Origin: Pandoraea communis
GTDB lineage: Bacteria > Pseudomonadota > Gammaproteobacteria > Burkholderiales > Burkholderiaceae
NCBI RefSeq assembly: GCF_902459745.1
Contig: NZ_CABPSJ010000008.1
Span: 1 to 64,000, forward strand
Length of the DNA: 64,000 nt
Direction of reading: 5' to 3'
Shown here: one piece after another, positions 1 through 7,763 of the stretch
How the letters are laid out: every line of letters begins with the position of its first letter
Numbering within the stretch: position 1 is the stretch's first letter
Notes under the pieces: generated by a model
The model's input: only the letters and a program-made list of their open reading frames with translations
The model's database searches: none
What the model was told of the DNA's origin: nothing
Program-made: the position numbers and the translations under genes

Positions 1-42
1 GATCTGTTCACGGTCGTGCCGGAGCTGACGGGCGCGCTGTAA
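1..42 (+). CDS. etfA: C-terminal end of a probable electron transfer flavoprotein alpha subunit (partial)
   Basis: An open frame enters from the left edge and stops with TAA at 40-42. Its last residues read DLFTVVPELTGAL. EtfA proteins typically end in a similar Val-Val-Pro-Glu-Leu tail. EtfA with EtfB carries electrons from acyl-CoA dehydrogenases to the quinone pool, and the next gene is an acyl-CoA dehydrogenase, so the context fits. Only 13 residues are visible, so the name rests on a short tail plus its neighbour. Confidence 0.6.
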   Translation, partial: DLFTVVPELTGAL

Positions 43-96
43 GCGCGTCACGAGTCAGGTGAGGTTGCAGGGCGTGCGTGTGAACGCGTCCCGCAG

Positions 97-149
97 CCGA
101 TCCGCATGAGGAAACTGGCCGGCGACGGTGGGGGGCTTCATGCGAATCG
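97..149. promoter_or_regulatory. Imperfect inverted repeat upstream of the acyl-CoA dehydrogenase gene
   Basis: Arms at about 97-109 (CCGATCCGCATGA) and 137-149 (TCATGCGAATCGG) pair at 12 of 13 positions across a spacer of 27 bases. The repeat lies in the short gap between the etfA tail and the acyl-CoA dehydrogenase start at 222. It could be an operator or an mRNA hairpin; nothing in the sequence decides between these. Confidence 0.25.
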
Positions 150-221
150 GTCAAACAGAATAATAAGAACCCAGGCATTCGCCACCATCAACAGGCAATC
201 GGAATCCCTTGGAGGAATGAC

Positions 222-2003
222 ATGAGTTATCAGGCCCCGATCAAGGACATGCAGTTCGTGATGAACGAACTGGCGGACCTGACGAGCATTGCGGCGCTGC
301 CGGGCTATGAGGATGCCTCGCCCGAACTTGCGCAGGCCGTGCTCGAGGAAGCCGCACGTTTCAATCAGGAAGTGCTGGCGCCGCTGAACGTCATTGGCGA
401 TCAGCAGCCGAGTACGTGGAAGGACGGTGTCGTCACCACGACGCCGGGTTTCAAGGAGGCATTCCGGAAGTTCTCTGAAGCCGGCTGGCAGGGGGTGCTG
501 CATCCGCAAGCGTATGGCGGACAAGGGCTGCCAAAGCTCGTTGCCACGCCCTGCACGGAAATGCTCAACGCCGCGAATCTGTCGTTCGCGCTGTGCCCGC
601 TGCTGACCGATGGCGCTGTCGAGGCACTGCTCACGGCAGGCACCGATGCGCAACGCGCGCTCTACGTTCCGAAGCTGCTCTCGGGCGAGTGGACCGGCAC
701 GATGAACCTGACCGAGCCGCAGGCCGGGTCCGATCTCGCACTGGTGCGCACGCGTGCAGAACGCGAAGCCGACGGCACCTATCGCCTCTTCGGTACGAAG
801 ATTTTCATCACGTTCGGTGAGCACGATATGGCCGGGAACATCGTGCACCTCGTGCTGGCGCGCACCCCCGATGCGCCGCCGGGCGTGAAGGGTATTTCGC
901 TGTTCATCGTGCCGAAGTTCAACGTCGACGCCGAGGGCAATCTCGGGGCGCGTAACGACGTGCACTGTGTGTCTATCGAGCACAAGCTGGGTATCAAGGC
1001 GAGCCCGACGGCGGTATTGCAATTCGGCGACAACGGCGGGGCGACGGGGTATCTCGTCGGCGAGGAGAATCGCGGCCTCGAATACATGTTCATCATGATG
1101 AACGCTGCGCGCTTCGCTGTCGGCATGCAAGGCGTGGCCGTGGCCGATCGTGCCTATCAGCATGCCGTGGCTTACGCACGGGAGCGTTTGCAAAGCCGCC
1201 CGGTGGATGGCTCGTCGCGCGACGCCGTGTCCATCATCCATCATCCCGACGTCAAGCGCATGCTCATGACGATGCGTGCGCTGACCGAAGGCGCACGTGC
1301 GCTCGCCTACGTGGCCGCGGCGCAGGCCGATATCGGACATCACGCCGCCGACGCTGCCGAGCGCAAGCGCGCGCAAGCCGTCTACGAGTTCCTCGTGCCG
1401 ATCGTGAAGGGCTGGAGCACCGAAATGTCGCTGGAGGTGACGAGCCTTGGCGTGCAGGTGCATGGCGGCATGGGCTTTATCGAAGAGACGGGCGCTGCGC
1501 AGTACTATCGCGACGCCCGCATTCTTCCCATCTACGAAGGTACGACCGCGATTCAGGCGAACGACCTCATCGGCCGCAAGACGTTGCGTGACGGCGGTGC
1601 CGTGGCGCACGCCCTGTGCGAGCAGATCATTGCTACGGAGAACGAACTGCGGGCGTTGGGTGGTGTGGGGCAGCCGGTGGCGGAACGTCTCGCGAAGGGA
1701 CGCGAAGCGCTGTCGATCGTGGTCGACTATGTGGTCGCCAACACGCAGGACAATGCGAACGCCGTGTTTGCGGGAAGCGTGCCGTATCTGAAGCTTGCCG
1801 GTATCGTGTTGGGTGGGTGGCAGATGGGGCGCGCCTTGCTGGCGGCGCAGAAACTGCGCAATCAGGACCCGTCGTTTTACGACGCCAAGATCGGTACCGC
1901 CCGCTTCTTTGCGGATCACATCCTTACGCAGGCACCGGGTCTCGCACAGGCGATTACCGAGGGCGCAGACTCTGTGCTGTCGCTGAGCGAGGCGCAGTTC
2001 TGA
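222..2003 (+). CDS. Acyl-CoA dehydrogenase, long form with C-terminal extension
   Basis: FAD enzyme that oxidises an acyl-CoA to the trans-2-enoyl-CoA in fatty acid beta-oxidation and passes electrons to ETF. Length is 593 residues, about 200 longer than classic short/medium-chain enzymes, matching the long-form family with an extra C-terminal domain. Visible family motifs are TEPQAGSDL near residue 165, GGMGFIEETGAAQYYRDARI near 410-430, and PIYEGTTAIQ near 437, which holds the usual catalytic Glu. The start is supported by a strong GGAGGAA ribosome binding site seven bases upstream. It follows the etfA tail by 179 bp, in line with functional coupling to ETF. Chain-length preference cannot be read from the sequence. 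Confidence 0.93.
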   Translation: MSYQAPIKDMQFVMNELADLTSIAALPGYEDASPELAQAVLEEAARFNQEVLAPLNVIGDQQPSTWKDGVVTTTPGFKEAFRKFSEAGWQGVLHPQAYGGQGLPKLVATPCTEMLNAANLSFALCPLLTDGAVEALLTAGTDAQRALYVPKLLSGEWTGTMNLTEPQAGSDLALVRTRAEREADGTYRLFGTKIFITFGEHDMAGNIVHLVLARTPDAPPGVKGISLFIVPKFNVDAEGNLGARNDVHCVSIEHKLGIKASPTAVLQFGDNGGATGYLVGEENRGLEYMFIMMNAARFAVGMQGVAVADRAYQHAVAYARERLQSRPVDGSSRDAVSIIHHPDVKRMLMTMRALTEGARALAYVAAAQADIGHHAADAAERKRAQAVYEFLVPIVKGWSTEMSLEVTSLGVQVHGGMGFIEETGAAQYYRDARILPIYEGTTAIQANDLIGRKTLRDGGAVAHALCEQIIATENELRALGGVGQPVAERLAKGREALSIVVDYVVANTQDNANAVFAGSVPYLKLAGIVLGGWQMGRALLAAQKLRNQDPSFYDAKIGTARFFADHILTQAPGLAQAITEGADSVLSLSEAQF

Positions 2004-2119
2004 TCGTCTGTCCGCCGCGCATCAGCGCGGCGCGACGAAGCGGCCCGCAGGTCCAATGCCGTTCGGTTACGCGGTTTTCTTGAGAAGCCGAACGGTGTGT
2101 TGGAAAGGTCTGGCTTTGA

Positions 2120-2149
2120 CGGCCCGGGGGGCAGCCCCCGGGCCGTTTT
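2120..2149 (+). terminator. Rho-independent terminator after the acyl-CoA dehydrogenase gene
   Basis: An 11-bp perfect GC stem (CGGCCCGGGGG, 2120-2130, with CCCCCGGGCCG, 2135-2145), a 4-base loop and TTTT at 2146-2149. It lies about 115 bp past the stop codon at 2003. Confidence 0.85.
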
Positions 2150-2234
2150 GTATCGTGGATTCGAGCAGACAAGGTGGCCGCTGCGCTACCTCATGGCCGG
2201 CATTCCGCTTGACGGTGTGTCTGTTCAATCTGCC

Positions 2235-2378
2235 TTACGCTGGATTTTCCCGGCTGAGGGGGCCGATCACGTTCAGTTTCCCGAACACCCCCTCACCCGA
2301 ACTGGGATTCAGCAAGGGGTATGCCAAAGCGTACGCGACGGGTACGGTCAGGATGAGTTTCCCAATGAACAGAAGCAT
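2235..2378 (-). CDS. Possible 47-residue single-pass membrane protein
   Basis: A short frame starts at ATG 2376-2378 and stops with TAA at 2235-2237. It encodes a hydrophobic N-terminal half (LLFIGKLILTVPVAYALAYP) followed by a polar tail rich in Gly, Asn and Ser. About 70 percent of third codon positions are G or C, which is coding-like for this genome. Against it, there is no clear ribosome binding site (only GAGAA about nine bases upstream) and I recognise no family. It lies downstream of the 6S RNA terminator, in the same direction. Confidence 0.3.
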   Translation of the reverse strand: MLLFIGKLILTVPVAYALAYPLLNPSSGEGVFGKLNVIGPLSRENPA

Positions 2379-2472
2379 CGATCAATTCTCGTGGATAGAC
2401 TGACGCCGAGATTCCGGGAGGGGCTTTGTGCTTACCCGGCACCGAGGGGGCGGGCTGCGAAGTGAGCAGGCG

Positions 2473-2502
2473 AAAAAAAACGGCACTGCTTGCGCAGTGC
2501 CG
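2473..2502 (-). terminator. Rho-independent terminator of the 6S RNA/zapA transcript
   Basis: Read leftward: a perfect 9-bp stem (2481-2489 with 2494-2502), loop of four bases, then eight T residues (the A run at 2473-2480). It lies directly past the predicted 3' end of 6S RNA. Confidence 0.9.
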
Positions 2503-2510
2503 TGCATTGG

Positions 2511-2687
2511 GTCCCCGCCTCAGCCGCTAAGCCGGCATCCTGAACCGTGAGGCTCAAGGTGGTCGCGGTTAGTAGCGCTTTGGGTTCATCAGACAGAGTG
2601 ACGCTCACGCCAGCACTACAAACTTCCGCAACCTGCAACAGATCATTGGTTCAAGGAATCTATGACTTTCGCGAACCAGGCAGGGAA
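2511..2687 (-). ncRNA. ssrS: 6S RNA
   Basis: 6S RNA binds the sigma70 RNA polymerase holoenzyme and mimics an open promoter, mainly in stationary phase. Evidence: position directly downstream of zapA, the classic location of ssrS; an intrinsic terminator just past it; and leftward-strand segments resembling the E. coli RNA, notably AACCGCGACCACCTTGAGCC around 2550 followed by GGTTCAGGATGCCGGC, the counterpart of the E. coli CACCTTGAACC...GGGTTCAAGG stretch. The predicted ends pair with each other: CCCTGCCT (2678-2685) with AGGCGGGG (2513-2520 on the other strand), closing the rod-like fold. Length of about 177 nt is near the family's usual 180. Exact ends are estimated. Confidence 0.85.
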
Positions 2688-2724
2688 AACTAACCTTTTG
2701 AATCGGACGGCAGCGAGTGAGTTT

Positions 2725-3036
2725 TCAACTCTGATACTGATCGATCACAGCGCTTAATCGTTCGTTCATGCGTTGCATTCTACTCTGAATTTCTTCGGCG
2801 GGGAATGCTTGTCCAGCGGCAATACTTTTTTCAAGCGCAAGCAATTCGGATGCCAGGCTCAACGCTGCCATGACGGCAATGCGATCGGTGCCGCGCACGC
2901 TGCTCTGCGCGCGAACCTTGCTCATTTCGGCATCGACGCGGGACACGGCAGACAGCAGGTCAGCCTCATGTTCCGGCGGGCACGCTAGCCGGTAGGACTG
3001 TTCGAGAATATTGACTTCGAGCTGCTTGATCGTCAT
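2725..3036 (-). CDS. zapA: Cell division protein ZapA
   Basis: ZapA promotes lateral bundling of FtsZ filaments at the division ring in the cytoplasm. The 103-residue product begins MTIKQLEVNILEQSYRLACP, typical of the ZapA family, with the usual N-terminal beta-rich head and a C-terminal coiled-coil helix (residues about 55-100). Its start overlaps the stop of the upstream zapB-like gene in an ATGA, so the two are translationally coupled. 6S RNA follows in the same direction, as in many Proteobacteria. Confidence 0.93.
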   Translation of the reverse strand: MTIKQLEVNILEQSYRLACPPEHEADLLSAVSRVDAEMSKVRAQSSVRGTDRIAVMAALSLASELLALEKSIAAGQAFPAEEIQSRMQRMNERLSAVIDQYQS

Positions 3037-3344
3037 GCGTTTTCTCCACCGGGAGTGCCGAGCAGATCCATCTGACCCTCAGCGGGGTTTTGCGTAGGGA
3101 GTTTTTCCAGAATAGCGTTCAAGCGAACCTGTGCCTCGTCGATCTTGGCCGCGAGCTGATCGCGCTGCAAACGCAGGGCGTCGCGCTCGGTGCGCAATTG
3201 CTCGATGGCGATGCGAGTTTCGTCGCATTCGGCGCGCGCGCGATCGAGTTCGGCGAGCAGCGCTTGATTGTGTTGATGAAAACGTTGGCTTATCACAACC
3301 AACTGTTCAATTTTGTCGGTGAGATTGTCGAGATCGGTGAGCAT
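3033..3344 (-). CDS. ZapB-like coiled-coil cell division protein
   Basis: A 103-residue, almost wholly helical protein with heptad-rich segments from about residue 5 to 80 (NLTDKIEQLVVISQRF, then repeated Leu/Ala with charged residues). This is the look of the small coiled-coil proteins found directly upstream of zapA in Betaproteobacteria and linked to ZapB. A role at the Z-ring together with ZapA is inferred from the four-base overlap of the two genes and from the fold. The last 20 residues are polar and probably disordered. The name ZapB is not certain because coiled coils give little family signal. Confidence 0.75.
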   Translation of the reverse strand: MLTDLDNLTDKIEQLVVISQRFHQHNQALLAELDRARAECDETRIAIEQLRTERDALRLQRDQLAAKIDEAQVRLNAILEKLPTQNPAEGQMDLLGTPGGENA

Positions 3345-3411
3345 CGGGCTGCGTCCTCATAATTGCCCTACATTCTAACGGAATCGGCGGCCAATGCCCG
3401 ACGATCGAGCA

Positions 3412-3440
3412 TTGACGCTCGTTCGAATGGCCCCTACACT
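3412..3440 (+). promoter_or_regulatory. Sigma70-type promoter for the btuB riboswitch transcript
   Basis: TTGACG (3412-3417), a spacer of exactly 17 bases, then TACACT (3435-3440). The expected transcription start near 3447 coincides with the first paired element of the cobalamin riboswitch, which supports both calls. Confidence 0.7.
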
Positions 3441-3448
3441 TGCGGCAC

Positions 3449-3672
3449 TTCGGTGCTCGCGCAAGCCCCTCCGGCATGCGCAGTTAAACGGGAAACAGGG
3501 AGCCGCGTCCCCACACGGGCTGGCCAACCTGTGCTGCCCCCGCAACGGTAAGTCATTCTTTCGGCCCGAAAGGTTTCCGAAAACGCGCTTCGCCTTTATC
3601 GCCACTGTGAGCTATCCGCTCGCGGGAAGGCCGGTCAGGCGCGATGATGACCAGCCCGGATACCGGCCTGAG
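3449..3672 (+). promoter_or_regulatory. Cobalamin (AdoCbl-type) riboswitch
   Basis: Conserved landmarks occur in the expected order: GGTGC near 3451, TTAAACGGGAAACAGGGAGC near 3484, CTGCCCCCGCAACGGTAAG near 3535, the B12 box GCCACTG at 3601-3607, CGGGAAGGCCGGTC near 3624, GATGATGACCAGCCCGGA near 3643 and a closing ACCGGCC near 3662. It lies between the promoter at 3412 and btuB at 3840. Such elements shut down uptake and synthesis genes when cobalamin is plentiful. A hairpin after the aptamer (CATGCC at 3687-3692 with GGCATG at 3712-3717, then GTCGTTTTC) could be the expression platform; a second GC hairpin sits at 3761-3781. Confidence 0.92.
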
Positions 3673-3839
3673 TGAGTGGGGAAAGCCATGCCGCCCGGCG
3701 ACGCCGTGAGTGGCATGCCGTCGTTTTCATGTGTCGATGCTTCGCATCCGTGACGTGTCACCGGCGCTCCCCGTGCGCCGGCGGCCCGCGGGGGAACGGG
3801 TCTAGGCAATAAGAAAACTACGGAAGTCTCACGAGAATC

Positions 3840-5822
3840 ATGCGCACCCACGTTCGCGCGATGGCGCTGCACGCGCCTGCCTTTGCACGCCTGTCCTCGG
3901 CATCAGCCACCTTTGTTCCTACGCCGCATCGTCTCGCTGTCGCCGCCACCCTGCTGGCCGCCAGCGTTGGCGCGCACGCACAGTCGGCTCAGCCGGCCGA
4001 TACCGCACCCGCTGCCCCGGTTGTCCTTGCCGCGAAGACGGCGGACAACCCTACCGCCGCACAGCTCAAAACGACCGTCGTGACGGCCTCGCGCACCGAG
4101 CAGAAGCTGGCCGACACGCTGGCTGCAACCTCGGTGATTACGCGCGAAGACATCGAACAAAGCCAGGCACAGGACTTGCCGACACTGCTGCGCGGTCAGG
4201 CCGGCGTGGAAATCGTGCAGAACGGCGGCTTCGGCACGTCGGCCAGCATCTTCATGCGCGGTGCGGCGTCGAACGCCTCGCTCGTGCTCATCGACGGTGT
4301 GCCGGTCAACTCGGCCACGTCGGGTACGACCAACATCGCACAGATTCCGGTGTCGCAGATCGATCACATCGAAATCGTGCGCGGCAACGTCTCGGCGCTT
4401 TACGGCTCGCAAGCCGTGGGCGGCGTGATTCAGATCTTCACGCGCAAGGGTGACGGCGGCCCGCCGCGTGCCTATGCCGAGGTGGGTTACGGCACCAACA
4501 ACACCACGCAGGCCAATGCCGGTATCGCCGGGTCGTTCGAAGACGGCAAGACTCGCTTCTCGCTGGACGTCTCGCGCTTTCACACCAACGGCATCTCCGC
4601 ACAAGACCCGCGCTTTGCGCCGAAGGTCAACCCGAACCGCAATGGCGACGACAACACCAGCGTGAGCGCATCCCTCTCGCGTAAGTTCGGCGATACGTGG
4701 GAAGCCGGCGTGCGCCTGTTCCAGAGCGACGGCAGCAGCAGCTACGACAACGCCTTCGGCAAGCCGACCGATCTGAACGACACCGATGCCCGCGTGCGCC
4801 AGATTTCGGGCTACGTGAAAGGCAACATCACGGACAAGTGGAATACGCGCTTCACCGTCACGCAGGGCGACGATTACAGCTACAACTACCTGAATGGCAA
4901 GGGCAACGGCAACTTCCACACGTCGAGCAATCAGATCGACTGGGCCAACGAATACGCCTTTATGGCGGGGCAGAAGCTGATCGCCGGCTACACGCGTCTG
5001 GAACAGACGGTCGAGAGCAACACCAATTTCGGCCACAACAACCGCCATCTCGATTCGCCCTATCTGGGCTATGAAGGCACGTTCGGCAAGCATCAGGTGC
5101 AAGCCAACGTGCGCCGCGACATGTACTCGGACTTCGGCGGCGCTAACAGCTACTGGCTCGGCTACGGCTACAACCTGACGAATCAGTGGAAGTTCATGGC
5201 CAATGCGTCCGACGGCTTCCGCGCACCGACCTTCAACGAGCTGTTCTACCCGGGCTACGGCAATCCGAACCTGCAACCGGAACGCTCGATCTCCAAGGAA
5301 CTGGCGGTTCAGTTCAACGGCGGCGAGCGTCTCGGCCTGATCAAGTTGACGGGCTTCCAGACCAACTACACGAACCTGATCCAGTCGCTGACGGTGTTCC
5401 CGTACACGGCCGCCAACGTGGCCAAGGCACGTGTCGAGGGGCTTGAGTTGACCTACACGGGACGTCCGCTCTTCGGCGTGGATGTGCGTGGGTCGTTCAC
5501 GCGTCAGAACCCGACCGATCTGGATGCCGGCAAGCAACTCGCACGTCGTGCCAGGCAGTTCGGTTCGGTCGGCCTGTCGAAGACGTTCGACAAGTTCACC
5601 GTCGGCGGCGATGTGTTCTACAGCGGCGAGCGTTACGATACGGGTGGCCAGCATCTCGGTGCTTATACGCTCGTGAACCTGCAGGCCCGCTACGATATCG
5701 ACAAATCCTGGTACGTCTCGGCGCATCTGGACAATGTCTTCAACAAGAACTACCAGACGGTCTATGGCTACAACACTCTCGGGCGAGCGATTTACGTCTC
5801 GCTCGGCTGGAAGCAGTTCTAA
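3840..5822 (+). CDS. btuB: TonB-dependent vitamin B12 outer membrane receptor
   Basis: Outer membrane beta-barrel that imports cobalamins using TonB energy. The 660-residue protein has an N-terminal export signal (hydrophobic LAVAATLLAASVGAHAQ near residues 32-48), a TonB box-like TVVTAS around 80, a plug domain with TSVITREDIEQ and VLIDGVPVN (about 100-170), and a C-terminal barrel ending in Phe. Identification as BtuB, not a siderophore receptor, rests on the cobalamin riboswitch directly upstream and the btuCD and cob genes directly downstream. Start: GGAAG lies about 12 bases before ATG 3840; an in-frame ATG seven codons later is possible. Confidence 0.93.
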   Translation: MRTHVRAMALHAPAFARLSSASATFVPTPHRLAVAATLLAASVGAHAQSAQPADTAPAAPVVLAAKTADNPTAAQLKTTVVTASRTEQKLADTLAATSVITREDIEQSQAQDLPTLLRGQAGVEIVQNGGFGTSASIFMRGAASNASLVLIDGVPVNSATSGTTNIAQIPVSQIDHIEIVRGNVSALYGSQAVGGVIQIFTRKGDGGPPRAYAEVGYGTNNTTQANAGIAGSFEDGKTRFSLDVSRFHTNGISAQDPRFAPKVNPNRNGDDNTSVSASLSRKFGDTWEAGVRLFQSDGSSSYDNAFGKPTDLNDTDARVRQISGYVKGNITDKWNTRFTVTQGDDYSYNYLNGKGNGNFHTSSNQIDWANEYAFMAGQKLIAGYTRLEQTVESNTNFGHNNRHLDSPYLGYEGTFGKHQVQANVRRDMYSDFGGANSYWLGYGYNLTNQWKFMANASDGFRAPTFNELFYPGYGNPNLQPERSISKELAVQFNGGERLGLIKLTGFQTNYTNLIQSLTVFPYTAANVAKARVEGLELTYTGRPLFGVDVRGSFTRQNPTDLDAGKQLARRARQFGSVGLSKTFDKFTVGGDVFYSGERYDTGGQHLGAYTLVNLQARYDIDKSWYVSAHLDNVFNKNYQTVYGYNTLGRAIYVSLGWKQF

Positions 5823-5867
5823 CGACGTCCCGGCAGGGCGTAACGCGCATAACGTGCGTAATACCGC

Positions 5868-6863
5868 ATGACGCTGCGTCGCGCACTTGCCATATGGGCG
5901 GGACTGGCCGGCGTTGCGCTGGCCGTTCTGCTCGCGTCGCTCATGCTGGGGAGCGTGCCGGTCTCGCTGAGCGAGATCGGCACGTTGCTGACGGGGCACG
6001 ACGCCGGTCTCGCGGGCGACGTGGTCCGGCGTCTGCGTCTGCCGCGCGCACTTGCTGCATTCGCGTGCGGCGGCCTGCTTGCGGTTGCCGGCACTCTCAT
6101 GCAGACGTTGCTTCGCAATCCGCTCGCCGACCCCTACGTGCTGGGCATTTCCGGCGGTGCAGGGGTTGCCGCGCTCGCCTCGCTGGCGCTTATGCTGCCT
6201 TTCTTCTGGGTGCAGACGAGCGCCTTCGCCGGTGCGCTCGCGGCCATCGCTATCGTGATGGCGCTCTCGCACCGCAGCTTCCTGCGTCCCGGCGATCAGG
6301 ACAGCAGTACCAAACTGCTGCTCACTGGCGTGATGATGGCTGCAGGCTTCGGCGCACTCGCCACCCTCATTCTTACCCTCGCGCCCGATGCCAGTCTGCG
6401 CGGCATGCTGTTCTGGCTCACCGGCGATCTGAACGGCGTCGACCGCGCCGCATTGCCGTTGATCGCGCTTGCCGCGACGCTGCTCATCGTGTGCCCCGTC
6501 GCGCATCGCCTGAACGTACTGTTGCGCGGAGAAGCGGTGGCGCAAGCCGTTGGCGTGGCGGTTGGTCCGCTGCGTGCGCGTGTTTATCTGGCGGCGTCGC
6601 TTGCCACCGCGATTGCCGTGACCACCGCAGGCAGCATCGGCTTCATCGGTCTCGTCGTGCCACACATTCTGCGTCTGCGCTTCGGCAACGATCAGCGCAT
6701 GCTGTTGCCCGCCGCCGCGCTCGCAGGCGGTGCGCTTCTGATGTTCGCGGATCTGGTGGCGCGCACGATCATTGCGCCGACGCAACTGCCGGTGGGTGTC
6801 ATCACCGCGATGATCGGCGTGCCGGTCTTCCTGTGGCTCCTTTCCCGACGGGCCATCCGATGA
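5868..6863 (+). CDS. btuC: Cobalamin ABC transporter permease
   Basis: Inner membrane permease of the BtuCDF-type importer (FecCD family). At 331 residues it has the usual length and about ten hydrophobic helices. Family motifs are LPRALAAFACGGLLAVAGTL near residue 57 and SIGFIGLVVPHILRLRFGND near 250, the region contacting the ATPase. It begins 45 bp after btuB and its stop overlaps the btuD start in an ATGA, so it belongs to the riboswitch-led operon. The periplasmic binding partner is probably the btuF gene at 11078-12013, which lies on the opposite strand. Confidence 0.93.
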   Translation: MTLRRALAIWAGLAGVALAVLLASLMLGSVPVSLSEIGTLLTGHDAGLAGDVVRRLRLPRALAAFACGGLLAVAGTLMQTLLRNPLADPYVLGISGGAGVAALASLALMLPFFWVQTSAFAGALAAIAIVMALSHRSFLRPGDQDSSTKLLLTGVMMAAGFGALATLILTLAPDASLRGMLFWLTGDLNGVDRAALPLIALAATLLIVCPVAHRLNVLLRGEAVAQAVGVAVGPLRARVYLAASLATAIAVTTAGSIGFIGLVVPHILRLRFGNDQRMLLPAAALAGGALLMFADLVARTIIAPTQLPVGVITAMIGVPVFLWLLSRRAIR

Positions 6864-7684
6864 GTACACCGCTGCTGCAAACCCATGCCCTGACCTTGCG
6901 CGCCGGTAAGCGTGTACTCGTCGACTGGCTCGACCTTGCCGTCGCTGCGGGCGAATGCTGGTGTCTGGCCGGGCCGAACGGCGCGGGCAAGACAACACTG
7001 CTCAACACCCTCGCCGGGTTGCGTCCGATTGACGACAAACCGCAGCGCGACGCGACGATTGCAGGCAGTGGCCGTGTCGACATTGCCGGCAAACCGTTGG
7101 CGCAGTGGCGCCCTGCGCCGCTTGCCAGGATGCGGGCGCTGATGCCGCAACAGACGCGCGACGCATTCGGCGCCACGGCCCTCGAAGTTGTACTGGCAGG
7201 ACGTCATCCCTATCTTGCGCAAGGCCGCTGGGGCGCATGGGAGTCCGACGACGATATCGCCAGCGCCATGGCCGCACTCGCGCAGGTGGGGCTGGAAGAC
7301 TTCGCGGCGCGCGACGTCACCACGCTCTCGGGCGGCGAGCGTCAGCGCGTGTCGCTCGCCGCCGTTCTGGCGCAGGCTACGCCTCTGCTGCTGCTCGACG
7401 AACCGGTCTCGCATCTCGATCTGCATCATCAGATCGACGCCCTCGAACAGCTCGCGCAGCATGCGCAACGCGCCGACGCTGCTGCCATCTTCTCGTGCCA
7501 CGATCTGAATCTCGCGCGACGCTTCGCCACGCATGCGTTGCTGCTCGACGGTCGTGGCGGCTGGCGCGCCGGCCCGGTGCACGACGTGCTGTCGGCCGAG
7601 CATTGCAGCAACGCTTTCGGTTATCCACTGCGCCTCATTCGCGATGGCGGCGACGAGGCGCTTGTGCCGGTGCGCCGTGCATGA
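6860..7684 (+). CDS. btuD: Cobalamin ABC transporter ATP-binding protein
   Basis: Cytoplasmic ATPase of the B12 importer, 274 residues. Walker A reads GPNGAGKTTLL (about 36-46), the signature is LSGGERQR (about 156-163) and Walker B is LLLLDEPVSHLD (about 176-187), followed by the switch His in FSCHDLN. The chosen ATG overlaps the btuC stop by four bases; the frame stays open far upstream only because it runs antiphase through btuC. Between btuC and cobO, it links the transport and biosynthesis parts of the operon. Confidence 0.92.
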   Translation: MSTPLLQTHALTLRAGKRVLVDWLDLAVAAGECWCLAGPNGAGKTTLLNTLAGLRPIDDKPQRDATIAGSGRVDIAGKPLAQWRPAPLARMRALMPQQTRDAFGATALEVVLAGRHPYLAQGRWGAWESDDDIASAMAALAQVGLEDFAARDVTTLSGGERQRVSLAAVLAQATPLLLLDEPVSHLDLHHQIDALEQLAQHAQRADAAAIFSCHDLNLARRFATHALLLDGRGGWRAGPVHDVLSAEHCSNAFGYPLRLIRDGGDEALVPVRRA

Positions 7685-7763
7685 CGCCGAAACTCACAGG
7701 CGTACACTCTCATCCGCGTGCGGCCGCCCTGTGCCGCACGCCCGTTTCTGACAGGTGCTGTTC

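Noticed and set aside
2432-2638. 68-codon leftward frame over the 6S RNA gene
   Set aside because: It overlaps the structured RNA and its terminator and encodes nothing recognisable; the ncRNA explains the conservation.
3903-6998. Leftward open frame of 1031 codons opposite btuB and btuC
   Set aside because: It lies wholly antisense to genes with clear homology and is Arg/His/Gly-rich, the usual by-product of GC-rich codon bias.
5894-7684. 596-codon frame suggesting a fusion of the permease region to BtuD
   Set aside because: The first part is btuC read out of frame; the real btuD start at 6860 overlaps the btuC stop.
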